NCBI GenBank assembly: GCA_018398585.1
Contig: JAGTTD010000015.1
Coordinates: 4,779,001 to 4,843,000 of the forward strand
Length of the DNA: 64,000 nt
Reading direction: 5' to 3'
Source: Simmondsia chinensis
Lineage: Eukaryota > Streptophyta > Magnoliopsida > Caryophyllales > Simmondsiaceae
Below, one piece after another: positions 1 to 11,230 of the stretch. Position numbers and translations under genes: made by a program. The notes under the pieces were generated by a model. It did no database searches, was not told where the DNA came from, and was given only the letters and a program-made list of their open reading frames with translations. Positions within the stretch are counted from its first letter, which is position 1. Every line of letters begins with the position of its first letter.

Positions 1-799
1 AGATCGCAAGATCAAATCCCAATAACCGCATTCTAAATATTAATATAATTGAAACACAATAGGTATGTGCATTATGCATGTTAAGTCCAATTAGCACTTG
101 CACAAGGAGGCATAAGAGTGTATAGAACCATTGCTGGACACAGTAGCATAAACCCCTGAGATACATTGTAAATATGTTCAATTGTGGTTACTATCCCCCC
201 CCCCCCCCCCTCTCTTGTTTAGTACAGTCTCATGTTTTATTTTAGAGTAATATCATTTACAAAGCAAAATTGTTATTATTAAACCAAATTTTTTAATGTC
301 TGGTTAAGTTCGTAGATTATCATTCTCTGTAAATCACATAATTACCCTAGCTAAAATAATTTTTGCTCCTACAATATAACTTCCTAACCATATGACAAAA
401 TCAGTCCTCTTAACTAGTGTCAACGTCACTGAATGGAGAAATTTGATTAACAAGATAAAACTGAACCAAATTTGAATATGCTAGAATATAAAATCAATTA
501 TCGACCTTCATTCATTAGCTTAAACTTTTAAGACAATAATTCTTTGACGGAATAAATTAACAAATATTAGAGACTAATTGAGTAAATAGCTCTTAATGCA
601 ACCCTAAAACTACATTCAATGTCATGAAACCGTTCTAAAATGAACACTACCTCAACAAAACCACAACAGATTAAGCACATAACCGCTCTCAAAAGCATCA
701 AACAACCATCATCAGATCTCAAAAGTGACAAAATTAACATCATCAGAAAGAAACGAGCATAAATAGAAGATCTTGCAAGAAAGCAAAGTAATGCATTAC
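1..799 (-). other. Probable intron of the minus-strand gene; no coding sequence seen
   Basis: AT-rich sequence directly downstream of the putative exon-1 donor at 799-798 (minus strand). I see no further exon, so exon 2 should lie left of the window. A run of 16 C residues at 195-210 is a simple-sequence tract that may also be unreliable in assembly. Confidence 0.4.
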
Positions 800-893
800 C
801 GTCCTCAACAGTAACTGCCGCAGCCATGACGGTAGCAAAGAGAAGCAGCGAGCAAATGCAGAGGCAGTTACTTGTTGTTGTGCGCGTCTCCAT
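800..893 (-). CDS. First exon of an unidentified secreted or membrane protein (partial)
   Basis: The exon opens with ATG at 893-891 (minus) and encodes about 31 residues beginning METRTTT. A hydrophobic stretch LCICSLLLFATVMAAA follows, which looks like a cleavable signal peptide. After the codons for V-E-D the sequence reads G|GTAATG, a good plant splice donor, so the exon probably ends at 800. The frame stays open to 567, but the residues past the donor do not look like a protein. Upstream on the minus strand lies a GA/CT-rich leader typical of plant 5' UTRs. The frame has no ATG further upstream, only a TTG at 914. The rest of the gene lies left of the window, so the family cannot be identified. 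It could also be a spurious short exon, but signal peptide, donor and leader agree. Confidence 0.5.
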
Positions 894-900
894 GGATGGA

Positions 901-1130
901 TTCTCACAGCTCAATGTGTGTGTATGTGTGTGTGCCTCTCTCTCTCTCTCTCTGTGTGGTGTGTGGAGTGCAGTGAGGAGAGAGAATGGTGGAGGGGAGT
1001 GAGAGTGGGGGAGTGTGGGGAGAGGGAGTGTCCTTTTTATTCAGATTCCCAGCTCCTCCCCAGCTTCAATTTCTCTCTCTCTCTCTTGTTATTCGTGAAA
1101 AAATTACACTTATTAAAATAACAGTACGAA
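901..1130 (-). promoter_or_regulatory. CT/GA-rich leader and likely promoter of the minus-strand gene
   Basis: Read on the minus strand this is a GA-repeat leader (CT runs at about 935-952 and 1072-1086 on the plus strand), with a TATA-like AATAAAAAG near 1033-1042. GA/CT microsatellites are common in plant core promoters and 5' UTRs. No transcript evidence is available from sequence alone. Confidence 0.35.
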
Positions 1131-1179
1131 AATTAAACAAAATTTTTTAACAATAAAATGCCTCAAGGCGAGGAGACTT

Positions 1180-1410
1180 GAGAGAACATATTCAGTGCCT
1201 CAAGAGTTTTTGTCTACGCAGAGTCTAGGGAGTCGGATATACGTAGCCTTCTTCCTTCAGGGTATTAACCTGAAGAGAGGCTGTTTTCCAGTGCGCCCAA
1301 CCTGAGGGTGAGGACTTCTCAGGAGGTCACCCATCCTGGTACTACTCTCGCCCATGCACGCTTAACTTCGAAGTTCTAATGGGATCCGGTGACGGCGTGT
1401 TGGTGCCCTC
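1180..1410 (-). mobile_element. 5S rRNA-headed SINE, copy 1 (subfamily I)
   Basis: Read on the minus strand, the first half is 5S rRNA-like from GGATCCCATTAGAACTT to GGATGGGTGACCTCCTG. The pol III internal promoter is recognisable: box A around 1351-1368 and box C around 1320-1336. The 5S part then joins a tail beginning CCTCAGGTTGG, which is the 3' region shared with RTE LINEs elsewhere in the window. A perfect 16-bp target-site duplication, CAAGGCGAGGAGACTT, flanks it at 1164-1179 and 1411-1426, which defines the element as about 231 bp. It is not a 5S gene: the 5S body is truncated at both ends and fused to a LINE-type tail. Confidence 0.85.
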
Positions 1411-1440
1411 CAAGGCGAGGAGACTTCTATTAAGGAATTA

Positions 1441-1862
1441 TCTCTTTATATTATAGAAAAGTTTCAATTTTTTAAATCTCTTTAGGTCTTATTCTTAGCA
1501 ATTTTAGATCATGTCTTTTAGTTATTCATAAAAAAGAAAATAAATTTCAAAAAAAAGTTATAAATTATCAGAAATATTAATATTCATCAAAAAAAATAAA
1601 TTAACTAAATTATTATTAAAATATCTTAACATCCACCCAAAAAATTAAATTAACTAAATTATTATTAAAATATGTTTCCAACAGTGTGATTAAAAAGTTA
1701 AATTTTCGTGATATTACATTGTTATTTTAAATATTCTTTTGTCAAACAATATACATTTATGTCAAACCATATTTTCAACAATAAAAAACGACTTAGATTC
1801 ATATACATTACGAACTGGCAGTGCAAACACCTCCGTGCATCGCACGGGATAATATAACCTAG
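1441..1862 (+). mobile_element. Possible small non-autonomous Helitron
   Basis: It begins with TC in TCTCTTTATATTATAGAAAA, directly after an A. It ends with a hairpin, CCGTGCATCGCACGG (about 1833-1847), followed by ATATAACCTAG, matching the Helitron 3' rule of a hairpin just before CTRR. The base after CTAG is A rather than the expected T. Inside, a roughly 60-bp AT-rich unit is tandemly duplicated around 1590-1710. No Rep/helicase is encoded. Confidence 0.45.
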
Positions 1863-1888
1863 ATACAATAGAGTGCATGGAATATTTT

Positions 1889-3371
1889 TGTTGAAAATTT
1901 CACATAATTAAACACAAAAGAAGTGTAAAAATAACAAAAATAATATTAAAATAACACACTGATATTTTACGTGGAAACTTTCTCTCAACTAGTGAAGAAT
2001 AAAATTGAAAAGCAAGACACTAAGGGCATATTTGGTATGGGGTTAAAAAAAGAGAGTGATCTTTAATGGTGTAACTGTTAATGGAGTAATCATTGCCCCA
2101 TAAAGATTTTTCTTTTTATCTTGTTTGGTTGTGCATTTTTAAAAGAGTAAACATTAACCCATGAATCTTTCATTATGTTTGGTTTGAGTGTAACATACTT
2201 CTTTTTATTCTTTCATATGCCAATTTATTTCTTATATTTTTTTCATAATAAAATATAACTATTTATTAAAACATTGAATAAAATCACCCCTTGTATAATT
2301 GACGAGCATTAAATATCTAAAAAATAATTTAAATTTATTAAAAAAAATCAAATAATACCTATTACAACGCCGGCGACCTATCCCCACCGATATCGTTGCT
2401 GACCTCTGGTCAAACATCACCTTAGTAGATCTCTTCTGCTTTTTATTCGCTTTTCTGAATATCTAATGTATTCTTTTAATCTTGAAATATTTTTTAAGTA
2501 TTTAAAATATTTTTGTAAATATACGAAATATTTTTGTAAATATATAAAATATTTTTTTAGTATTAAAATATTTTTTATTATTTTTATGTTTTTAATATTT
2601 AAATATTATTATATATTTTTAATTATTGAATTTTTATGCATGTTTTTTATATTTTATATTTAGAATATTTTTTAAATATATAAATATTATAATAATATTT
2701 AAAATATTGTGTATAGATTTCAAATATTTTATGAATTTTTAAAATATTTTTCTAATATTAAATATTTTTAAAATATTGAGAATATTTTATTAAATATTTA
2801 AATAATTTTTTAAATATATAAAATATATTTTTATAATATAAAAATTTTTGAATTAAATAAGTTGAAATTTTTTTTTTACCCTTTCCCTCATTATGAATGT
2901 TGCACTAGGAGGGAGTAATGCAAAGGTTTTAACCCCATTTGGGGGTAAACTTTTTCATGGGTTAACTATTAATGGTAAATCAAACAAGATTAAAAAAAGT
3001 GTAATGGTCACCCCTGTAATAATTAACCTTTGTTAACCACATACCAAACATGCCCTAAATAGGAAGAACAATTATTCTCTTCGTATTTTGGATATTTATT
3101 TGAAGAACCAATTACAATCTTAAATAGGAAAAATTACATAGCAAAATAAAAGGAAAACCAAAGAAAACTTCCTAATTTAATTCTAGAAATAAAGGCCTAG
3201 ACAAAATTGAATTCTTCCCATGAATGAGAATGGAAAGGCCAAACGGTAAGGAGAAAAAAGAGGAAAGAGTTTCCCTTTTTTTCTAGCCCTTCAATGAATG
3301 CTTATATTAACTACATTACATTAAAACATATGTATAAATACGCATATAATACAAAATATTTGTATTTAACA
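1889..3371 (-). repeat. 3' LTR of the minus-strand copia element, split by a MITE
   Basis: On the minus strand the LTR starts TGTTAAATACAAATA at 3371, directly after a polypurine tract TTGAGGGGGAA (3372-3382), and ends in CA at 1889. A TATA-like motif, TATTTATACATATG, lies about 40 bases in. Without the 1032-bp MITE at 2024-3055 the LTR would be about 450 bp, a normal copia size. The matching 5' LTR was not found. Confidence 0.7.
2024..3055. mobile_element. PIF/Harbinger-type MITE
   Basis: Terminal inverted repeats: GGGCATATTTGGTATG on the left and its near complement ending ACCAAACATGCCC on the right. The flanking 3-bp duplication is TAA (2021-2023 and 3056-3058), the size expected for PIF/Harbinger. 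The interior (2470-2870) is a degenerate array of AAATATTTTT-like units. No transposase is present. The element sits inside the copia LTR and is therefore younger than it. Confidence 0.8.
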
Positions 3372-3378
3372 TTCCCCC

Positions 3379-5792
3379 TCAAGTTGAAGCGTGAAGATTA
3401 ATCATGCCCAACTTGCAAAGGAAAATAAAGTAACTAGAACTAGCTAAAGCTTTCGCGAAGACATCGGCGATTTGATCCGCAAACCGAACATAAGACGCTG
3501 CTAACTCTCCTCCAAGCAACTTTTCTCGAATGAAGTGACAGTCAATCTCTATGTGTTTGGTTCTTTCATGAAACACTGAATTAGAGGCTATGTGAAGAGC
3601 CGCCTGATTATCACAATATAACATCGTAGGATCATTAGTGGGAACAAAAAGAATAGATAATAAACGCCTCAACCAAACAATTTCAGTTGTGGCGGTTGCC
3701 ATTGGCCTATACTCGGCCTTAGCCGAAGAACGTGAAATGACTGTTTGCTTCTTGGATCTCCATGAGATGGGTGTGTCCCCTAAGAAAATGACATAACATG
3801 TAGTAGATCGTCTCGTAGTAGGGCAAACTGCCCAATCGGAATCACAAAATCCACACAGCTTCAAGTCACTAGTAGATGGTAAAAATATCCCTTGACCTGG
3901 TGTCCCCTTTAGATACCTTAAAACTCTCATGATAGCATCAAAATGAGGTTGTCGTGGATCATGCACTGACTCAAAATATGAACAACATAACAAAAATTAG
4001 ATCGAGTAATCGTCAAATACAACAGTCTACCAACCAAATGTCTATATCGACCCTGGTCTTCAAAGACCGCCCCCATTCCATCTACTAACCCGTGATTTTC
4101 GACAATGGGGGTAGAAATAGGTTTTGCACCTACCATTCCTACTTCATCAAGAATGTCTAGAGTATACTTGCGTTGGTTCAATATAACCCCTTCTGGAGAC
4201 CGTGCAACCTCTACTCCCAAAAAATATTTTACTGGGCCCAAGTCTTTTATCCCAAAAGATTTGTTCAGTATTCTTTTCACTTCAGTAATATGATTTATGT
4301 TGTTACCGGTTATAATAACATCATCAACATATTAGCACAGTAGTAAACACGTCCCCATAAAAATAAGTGAAAAGTGAATAATCAAGCTTGGATTGACAAA
4401 ACCCAATTTCGGTAAGGTTGAGGGTGAATTTTCTGATTCCAGTTACGAGATGCTTGCTTCAAACCATAAAGTGACTTACGAAGTCAACAAACCTTTCCTT
4501 CATGTTTTCGTTCAAACCCTAAAGGAAGCTTCATGTACACTTCCTCATCTAGGTCTCCATGCAGGAAAGCATTATTTACATCAAGTTGATGTATTATCCA
4601 ACTACGGGCTGTTGCAACTGCTAACACACAACGAACAGTTACTAATTTGGCAACAGGTGTGAAAGTATCGTGATAATCTATACCTTTCATTTGTGTATAA
4701 CCTTTGGCCACCAACTGGGCTTTATAGCGCTCAATAGTCCCATCCGACTTGTATTTCACCTTGTACACCCACTTTAAATCTATGGCCCTTTTTTTCCATA
4801 TGGCAAATCCACCAAGGTCCAAGTTCGATTTTGCTCAAGTGCATGAATCTTCTTTTCCATAGCATCTCTCCAATGCTCATGTTGAATGGCCTGTTGCAAA
4901 GTCTTTGGCTCATCACATGATGTTATGGCATTTAAAACAGTCACGTGAGCGTTAGAAAATTGTGTGTTAGAAACGAAATTTGAGATAGGATAGAGTATAC
5001 CAGAATTAGCTAACGGATCAGGCACATTGGGTTGGGCTATGGAAGATGGCAAGTCATAAACATAATCATGATAACGGACCGGTACTGAGCGAATACGACC
5101 ACTTCTCCTAGTCACAATTTTGAAACCAGATTCTGGACTAATATCGATTTCAAAACTTGGACCCCGTGCACCATTATCCATCCCGACCGACTGACTGTCG
5201 GTATGACCTACAGTCACCAGGTCTGCCGAACCCGGTTCGGTCAACTGGGTGTTGATCGGTTCGGTGGACCAGGTTGTATTCTGGTTTGGTCCATCGTCAT
5301 ACAATAAATCCAAGGAACTTCAATATCATAATCAAAATTAGATTTCTCTTCATTCGAGTTTGCATAGGGAAAAACATCCTCATAAAACCAAACATCTCTA
5401 GACAACACAATTTTATTACTTTCAAGACAATATACTTTATACCCTTACTTGCCATGGGGATAACTTATAAAGATGCCGGGTTGAGCTCTACTATCAAACT
5501 TGTTACTAGTTTTCACATGATAATAAAATAAACAACCAAAAACTCACAAGTGATCGTAAATCGGTTGTTTACTCAACAAAATCTCATACGGACTCTTGTT
5601 TTTCAGAGCAACAGAAGGAGTCAAGTTAATGATGTAAGCGGCTGTCAGAATACACTCACCCCAAAATTTCTTTGGAAGGTTGGCTTGAATCCGAAGATCT
5701 CTCCCAACCTCTAACAAGTGCTTGTGCTTACGTTCCACCACTCCGTTTTGTTGTGGGGTTCCTGTCATCGAGGACTGTGTCTGAATTCCATG
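3379..5792 (-). pseudogene. Copia-type retrotransposon polyprotein remnant (integrase, RT, RNase H)
   Basis: Read from 5792 down to 3379. The integrase core part (TPQQNGVVERKH, then KFWGECILTAAYIINLTP) is at 5770-5544. A linker and the RT start follow at 5313-4484, with [21 protein letters not shown] and the [13 protein letters not shown] motif. RT continues with YVDD near 4329-4318 and KYFLGVEVARSPEG (4280-3927). RNase H (3993-3379) shows CDSDW, SSAKAEY and YCDNQAALHIA. The order IN-RT-RH is diagnostic of Ty1/copia. Frameshifts and stops, including a TAA directly before YVDD, make it non-functional. The upstream part (gag, protease, first half of integrase) is missing because a chromovirus inserted at 5792/5793 and the sequence beyond that insertion is not recognisable as copia. 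Confidence 0.9.
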
Positions 5793-6010
5793 TGTAATAC
5801 CCACCCTAATTAAATTAGATTTGGTATTACAATATGTGAAACTCAGGGTATTTAAATTAGGATAAAACTCGCTATTATTTCGATTAGGTTACAAAATAAA
5901 AATAAATATACAAGATGACCAGGAAAAGGAAAAAAGAAAAGAAAAGGGAAAAAAGAGAATAAAATAAAATTAAAAGCACTGTTGTTTCCCCACCCCCACG
6001 TTTTCTCTTC
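5793..6010 (+). repeat. Truncated 5' LTR of a chromovirus-like Ty3 element
   Basis: It starts TGTAATACCCACCCTAATTA and matches the first 230 bases of the 3' LTR (6989-7220) almost base for base, then stops abruptly at TTTTCTCTTC. The deletion removed the GC-rich U3 repeats, the TATA box, R, U5 and the primer-binding site. The left end lies directly on copia integrase sequence, so this junction is the insertion point. Confidence 0.85.
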
Positions 6011-6060
6011 AAAACGACCAGAACTCAGGTGACTCCTCTAATCAGTTTGATGTTGCAATA

Positions 6061-6915
6061 ATGCACCAACTCATGGTTAATCTTTTACAACTTCAACAAC
6101 AAGCTCAAGCTGTGCCTCCCCTCACTCGACGCAGTGAAGAGACCCCGTTTGAAAGGTTGTCAAAATTGAGGGCCCTAAAGTTTGAAGAAGCTGATGACCC
6201 TTTAGAAGCTAAAAAATGGATACGAGAGATGGAGACCCTGTTTGAGGCAATGTCAACAGCCAACGATGATAAGGTTCGAGCAGCCACCCATTTTCTTAAG
6301 GGGAATGTAGAGTTCTGGTGGACTACAGTCAAGATGGCGTATCAGAATGCTACTGAACCTTTGGCTTGGGAGAAGTTTAAATAAACCTTCTACAACCAGT
6401 TCTTCCCTGAAGCACTCAGAAGGACGAGAGAAAATGAATTTTATGAGCTAAAACGAGGAGAGCAGATGACTGTATTGGAATATGCTAACAAGTTTCATGA
6501 ATTGGGACGTTTTAGCCCAAGTATCATGGCATCAGAGACAAGTAAAGCAAACAGGTTCGAAAAGGGATTGCTTCGTCGCATTAGGAGGCGTCTGTCAAGT
6601 ATCATTTTCAAGGAGTACAAGGAGGTCCTTGGACGTGCCTTGAACGTCGAAGCAGATCTGAAGTTGGAAGAGCAGGAATATGCTGCCAAGAAAAGGTCAT
6701 CAGGCTGCAAATTTCAGGAAGGAAAATCTAACCAATCTGGTGACAATGGCAAAAAGTTTCGTATGATGAATCCAGAGAACTCTAACATTTGGTTCAGAAA
6801 ATGCGAGCACTGTGGTGGGGAACATTATGGTGAATACTACAGAAAGTTAGGGTTGTGCTTCGAGTGTAAAGGGAAAGGACACATAGCCCAAAATTGTCCT
6901 CTCAAGAAGAGATGA
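6061..6915 (+). pseudogene. Ty3/chromovirus gag, one in-frame stop
   Basis: The reading frame runs from ATG at 6061 to TGA at 6915 with a single internal stop (TAA, 6382-6384), about 284 codons in all. It has the retrotransposon gag fold region (EAKKWIREMETLFEAM, then FWWTTVK, then EFYELKRGEQMTVLEYANKF) and a CCHC zinc knuckle CFECKGKGHIAQNC near the C-terminus, preceded by a second Cys/His cluster CEHCGGEHYGEYY. Gag packages RNA and forms the particle. No protease, RT or integrase follows: within 75 bases comes the polypurine tract and the 3' LTR. This is either a gag-only non-autonomous family or an internal deletion of a Tekay/Del-like element. Confidence 0.85.
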
Positions 6916-7326
6916 GAAGCAAATACCCAAAGTTATTAGAAAACGAAGGTAAGTTTCAAGGATGAAACTTTGTTTAAGAGGGTAAGGATGTAATACCCAG
7001 CCTAATTAAATTAGATCCGGTATTACAATATGTGAAACTCAGGGTATTTAAATTAGGATAAAACTCGCTATTATTTCGATTAGGTTACAAAATAAAAATA
7101 AATAAACAAATAAATATACAAGATAACCAGGAAAAGGAAAAAAGAAAAGAAAAGGAAGAAAATAATGAATAAAATAAAATTAAAAGCACTGTTGTTTCCC
7201 CACCCCCACGTTTTCTCTTCACTTTCTCTCTCTCCCATACAACTCTCTCTCTCTCTCACCCGTACTTTCCTTTCTCCCTTCCTCACCGCGTCTTCTCTCT
7301 CCTCACCGCCTCACCAGCGCAGACAC

Positions 7327-7640
7327 CGCTACCGTCCTTCTACCGCTTGACCCACGCGGTACGCCCCCGACCACCACGGTACCGCCTGACCCACCACGGT
7401 ACCACGCACCACCTCGGTGCCGCCTCCCACCTCACGGTACCTCTACCGCCGCCTCCCACCACGGTACCCCGCCTGACCTAAGCGGTACGACTCCGACCAC
7501 CACGGTACCGCCTGACCCACGCAGTACGACTCCGACCACCTCGGTACCGCCTGACCCACACTGCACGACCACCACAGTACCTGTACCGCCTCCCACCACT
7601 ACGGTACCGCCTCCCACCCCCATACCGCCTGACCTCCGGG
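7327..7640 (+). repeat. GC-rich minisatellite just upstream of the LTR TATA box
   Basis: Degenerate repetitions of a roughly 20-bp unit built on CACGGTACCGCCTGACC. KpnI-like GGTACC cores recur many times. The array ends three bases before the TATA region, so it occupies the U3 enhancer position. Open frames over it on the minus strand are by-products of the repeat. Confidence 0.7.
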
Positions 7641-7644
7641 GGCC

Positions 7645-7652
7645 TATAAATA
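7645..7652 (+). promoter_or_regulatory. TATA box of the chromovirus-like 3' LTR
   Basis: TATAAATA preceded by a GC-rich stretch and followed about 30 bases on by a C-rich leader with many CT repeats, the normal layout of a Ty3 LTR U3/R border. Confidence 0.6.
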
Positions 7653-8096
7653 CCCCTAACCCTCAACCCCTCCACCTCACACCATCACCCAGCTCTCTCT
7701 CTCCCCTCTCGGTTTTCTGTCTCACCCCCCCCCCCCCCCAACTCTCTCCTCTCCTCCCACCGTCGTCACCTCGCTGGCACAACTCCGGCCATCCCTCTGG
7801 TGCCGCCACCTCGCCGGAACAGTTTCGGCCACCTTGTCGGTAACGCCATCTCATCAATTTCAAAGCTAATCAACTATAGGAACTGGGTTTTTGGTTTAAA
7901 AGCTAGTAAATGTAAGTATGCCACTGCCCCTACTTGTTTGTAAAGTATGAAAATTACTTTAGAAGACTTGATTTGTGAGATGTGTATGTTGAATGATTTA
8001 TTGGTTTGATAAAATAGGATTGGGCTTATGTGTTTTTGTGATTATGTGATTTATACTCTTATGAGTTGAATTATATTGGTTTATACGTTGATTTAA

Positions 8097-8235
8097 CATG
8101 TGAATTTCGAAGGATTTGCATGAATATGTGAATTTCGAATGAGTTTTTACGAATATATGAATTTCGAAGGAATTTGTACGAATATGTGAATTTCGAAGGA
8201 GTTTTTACGAATATGTGAATTTTGAAGGAAATTAT
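8097..8235 (+). repeat. About five tandem copies of a 27-31 bp unit
   Basis: The unit contains ATGTGAATTTCGAAGGA followed by a GTTTTTACGAAT-type spacer. Copies differ by a few bases. It lies in the U5-side part of the LTR. Confidence 0.7.
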
Positions 8236-8282
8236 TGTGAACTTGTGATTTGAATTTGAAAAGGTTTTATAGAGCTTATAGA

Positions 8283-8508
8283 TAACTACGTTGACCCTCC
8301 GGGGTCTATCGACTATGGAATACGAAATACTAAAGTCGATTACAACCCTGTCGTGGGAATAATACCGGCACATAGTCTCCGATTGTCTATTAGTTCTTCG
8401 GAACTAACAGATACTACGTTTTGATCCTAGCGGATCTGTCGACTTGGAACCGGTTTGAATACGAAATACGAACGTCGATTACGACCCTGTCGCGGGAATA
8501 ATATCGGC
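8283..8508 (+). repeat. Direct duplication of a roughly 95-bp unit
   Basis: Two copies (about 8283-8372 and 8411-8508) share ACTACGTT, then GTCGAC/ATCGAC, AATACGAAATACTAA/GAA, TCGATTAC, ACCCTGTCG and GGGAATAAT. Probably part of the LTR. Confidence 0.6.
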
Positions 8509-8539
8509 CGTAGTGTATGGATTGAAGTGATGCCACATT

Positions 8540-11230
8540 CTATTCTCACCAAATGAACACTAGGGTCATATAGTTTGTCATTCAAACGGCCAACGTGAGT
8601 ACACAACATATGACAATAACCAAATAAGACATCTAGGCACAAGCTAAATACCAAGCCTATGACCAATCAAGGTTATCATGTGGCCTGCACCTTACTCCTT
8701 TTCCAAAAACAAGAGAGGAATACATAAAACAATAATCATAAGGGCATAATAAGTCTCTGAAGACAACATACAGTCCTCATATACTCAAACATAACATGTT
8801 TTTCTAAACTACAGGTTGGAATTCAAGAAAACAACTTAAAAAGACAGCATATTGCCCAAACGACAGCAGTTGCAATATTATAGCAAGAACAAATTCAATA
8901 CCGCGCAAATTCAACAGTTAACAGTCATACTCTGCAGTATGTACATAACATACTGTGCTTGCACAACTGAAACAGCAAGTATTACTCTAGTACTGCAGAA
9001 TTCAACATGTAAAGGTCCATAATAGTATGCACATCCACATCTTATAGCCCAAAACAATATGCAGTACCGCATTCGGCAACATACAACATGCTTTTTATCA
9101 TTTCAAGTAACATGTGACAACATATTCACAATACTTCAAATATAGCCATGGAGAATACATGAGACACATCATCATGGAGACTAGCACACCAAATTACTTA
9201 TGGATTTTCACAAGATATCACAAGTCCTATTATCCCTTTATAATGATCAAGTTCTCTAAGAATTTTATCCACATAATCAAGGGTTAAATCCTTTTTTATT
9301 CATTCTCACATCAGTGCCGTATCTGCCTCATATAAGTTTCTTATATTAACTCGAGAAAAGCTTTATGGTATTTATAGCATTCATACTCTCCAAAGAGCGG
9401 CATCTTATCAACTTGACTTTTCATACATACCAACCGCCACCATAAACAAGCTTATTGTGACCAGGAACAGTCAATTATAATGCTACTATCTCGGGATTTG
9501 ATCACATAGGGAGTTTCAAACACATAAACTTTATTTTGTTTAGGAATTCCAAAACCCCTCTAATTTTTCCATAAAAATTTCTCTCTTAATATTATAATTT
9601 AAGATTTTTGGCTATCAACAAACTTTCTTGAAATAGGTGCACTTATGGCTTCATAACTTCATCAAGGATTTTAGGACCTTCCTCAATCGCAAATGCACTA
9701 GCTACATGATAGTCAAAAATAAAGCACTTGAACTAGAAAGGCAATAATATATTCAAGAGGACCTACATAGGCTAGACGCCCCCACAGTTCAAGGTAGTGA
9801 AGATCAGAACCATAACATTTTATAGTATTTTATCTAACCATTAAATAAGGAGCCCTTTAAAGTCAACAGGTACATCGTCTAGGATAACCTAGAGCTTTAT
9901 TACTTCAACATAAACCACTAGTCTCAAGCATGAACACCTCTCTCCACAAAAAGGAAATCAAAGGTTGTGTTAAAAATAGTGAGAAATCCATGCTACTTAG
10001 TGGTAAAAATAGTTCTTATGTAACACAAGAATTTTGCGTCATACCATAGCAGTGCCCTCACATTTCACTAGCTTATATTATGGTTTATGTGGATCTAACT
10101 TCCATTGATACAATGTAAGTAATACATGCATGCAAACACTATGTTGCTTCCATCTAACCTTTTTCATAGCAACCTTGAAAATTAGTTCCTTTGAATTACA
10201 ACATGAATAGTAGGAAAAGTGTATGGAATCCAAATCATCAAACATACACATACTTAAACTTCATGTATAATTTTTGGTTTATTATTAAGTATGTCTCATT
10301 TCCATTTTTTCCTTTTCCTCTGCACTTAAAAGCTCAATTGTTGGCCCAATCGTATTTAAACCCTTAGATCCATATGGGCTTTCATTTTCTTTTTCTCGTA
10401 AGGCCTAATGACCTTATTCCTCATAATCATTTCGTCGAACATCTTCGCCGCGCCCCATTTAACTATCACTTTTTATCTCAGGAACTAAGCAATCCAAAAA
10501 ACTCAAAAATAACCACTTTTCCCAGAACACTAGAACTTTTGAGTTGAAGACTACCTATGATTCTTATTCTCCTCTAGCTAGTTACAATTGGTACATATAG
10601 AGATTCATCTGTGACATATATATTTTTCAGTTTTACTAGCAGACTATATATGCACTGCATGATACATATCCTTTTTCAGATCTCGCTATTAGTCATTCCA
10701 AAAATTGTTTTTTAGATTGTTAGAAATGTAGACATGCACAACGCCAATATCGTATATACCAACGTGTGAAATACTGTTATTAATTACCGAAAAAATAACC
10801 GAAAATTACAATATAAATATCAGGAAAAATACTACTGAAAGATACTAAAATAGCCGAATAAGTGCAGTAAATGACCGAAAAAATACTTGTAAACTAAACA
10901 GTGAAATTATACGAAAATTAGCGTTAAACTCGATACAACGTAGTAAAAAATTCCAGTAAATTTGTATCGAAGAAACCGCAGCCGAACGATAATTAAGTAA
11001 TACCTGAAAGAGGGAAAGTAGATTAGAAAATACTGAAGATACCGTGCCGTGAGAAATACCACTGTCCTAAAAGACGATTTTACCTCTGCTCCGATGCATA
11101 CAGATATGCGGCGGCCGTCCTCCAGGATTTACACGGTCCGACCCTTAACGTGCACTCGTTAATTGCCGGTTAGGAGCGCCTCGAACTTTGCCCAAATCGT
11201 GAAGAAAATAACAACGAACGATGAGAGAGA
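8540..11230. other. 2.7 kb with no recognisable gene
   Basis: I see no conserved protein motif, RNA gene or clear repeat end. Open frames are short. If the TATA box at 11285-11292 is real and belongs to a minus-strand LTR, some of this could be its downstream R/U5 or leader, but that is a guess. Confidence 0.3.

Larger units (their letters stand above)
6989..8520 (+). repeat. 3' LTR of the chromovirus-like element (right end uncertain)
   Basis: It starts TGTAATACCCAGCC after the polypurine-like TTTAAGAGGGTAAGGA, and the preceding bases carry the CAAGGATGAAACTTTGT motif seen before the 3' LTR in Tekay/Del elements. It holds a GC-rich minisatellite (7327-7640), a TATA box TATAAATA (7645-7652), a pyrimidine-rich leader, and two internal repeat blocks (8097-8235, 8283-8508). 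The right end was not located: I could not find the expected CCATG duplication followed by copia sequence, so 8520 is approximate. Confidence 0.6.

Noticed and set aside
1313..1395. 5S rRNA gene
   Set aside because: The 5S similarity is truncated, mutated and fused to a LINE-type tail within target-site duplications. There is no tandem 5S array or T-run terminator. The same holds for 14110-14205, 15692-15805 and 57480-57575.
2466..2663. 65-codon open frame rich in Tyr, Phe and Lys
   Set aside because: Product of the AAATATTTTT repeats inside the Harbinger-type MITE.
7432..7863. Minus-strand glycine/valine- and arginine-rich open frames
   Set aside because: They lie over the GC-rich minisatellite and C-rich leader of an LTR; the repeated residues follow the DNA repeat.
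8427..8666. 79-codon minus-strand open frame
   Set aside because: It overlaps the duplicated block at the end of an LTR and shows no motif.
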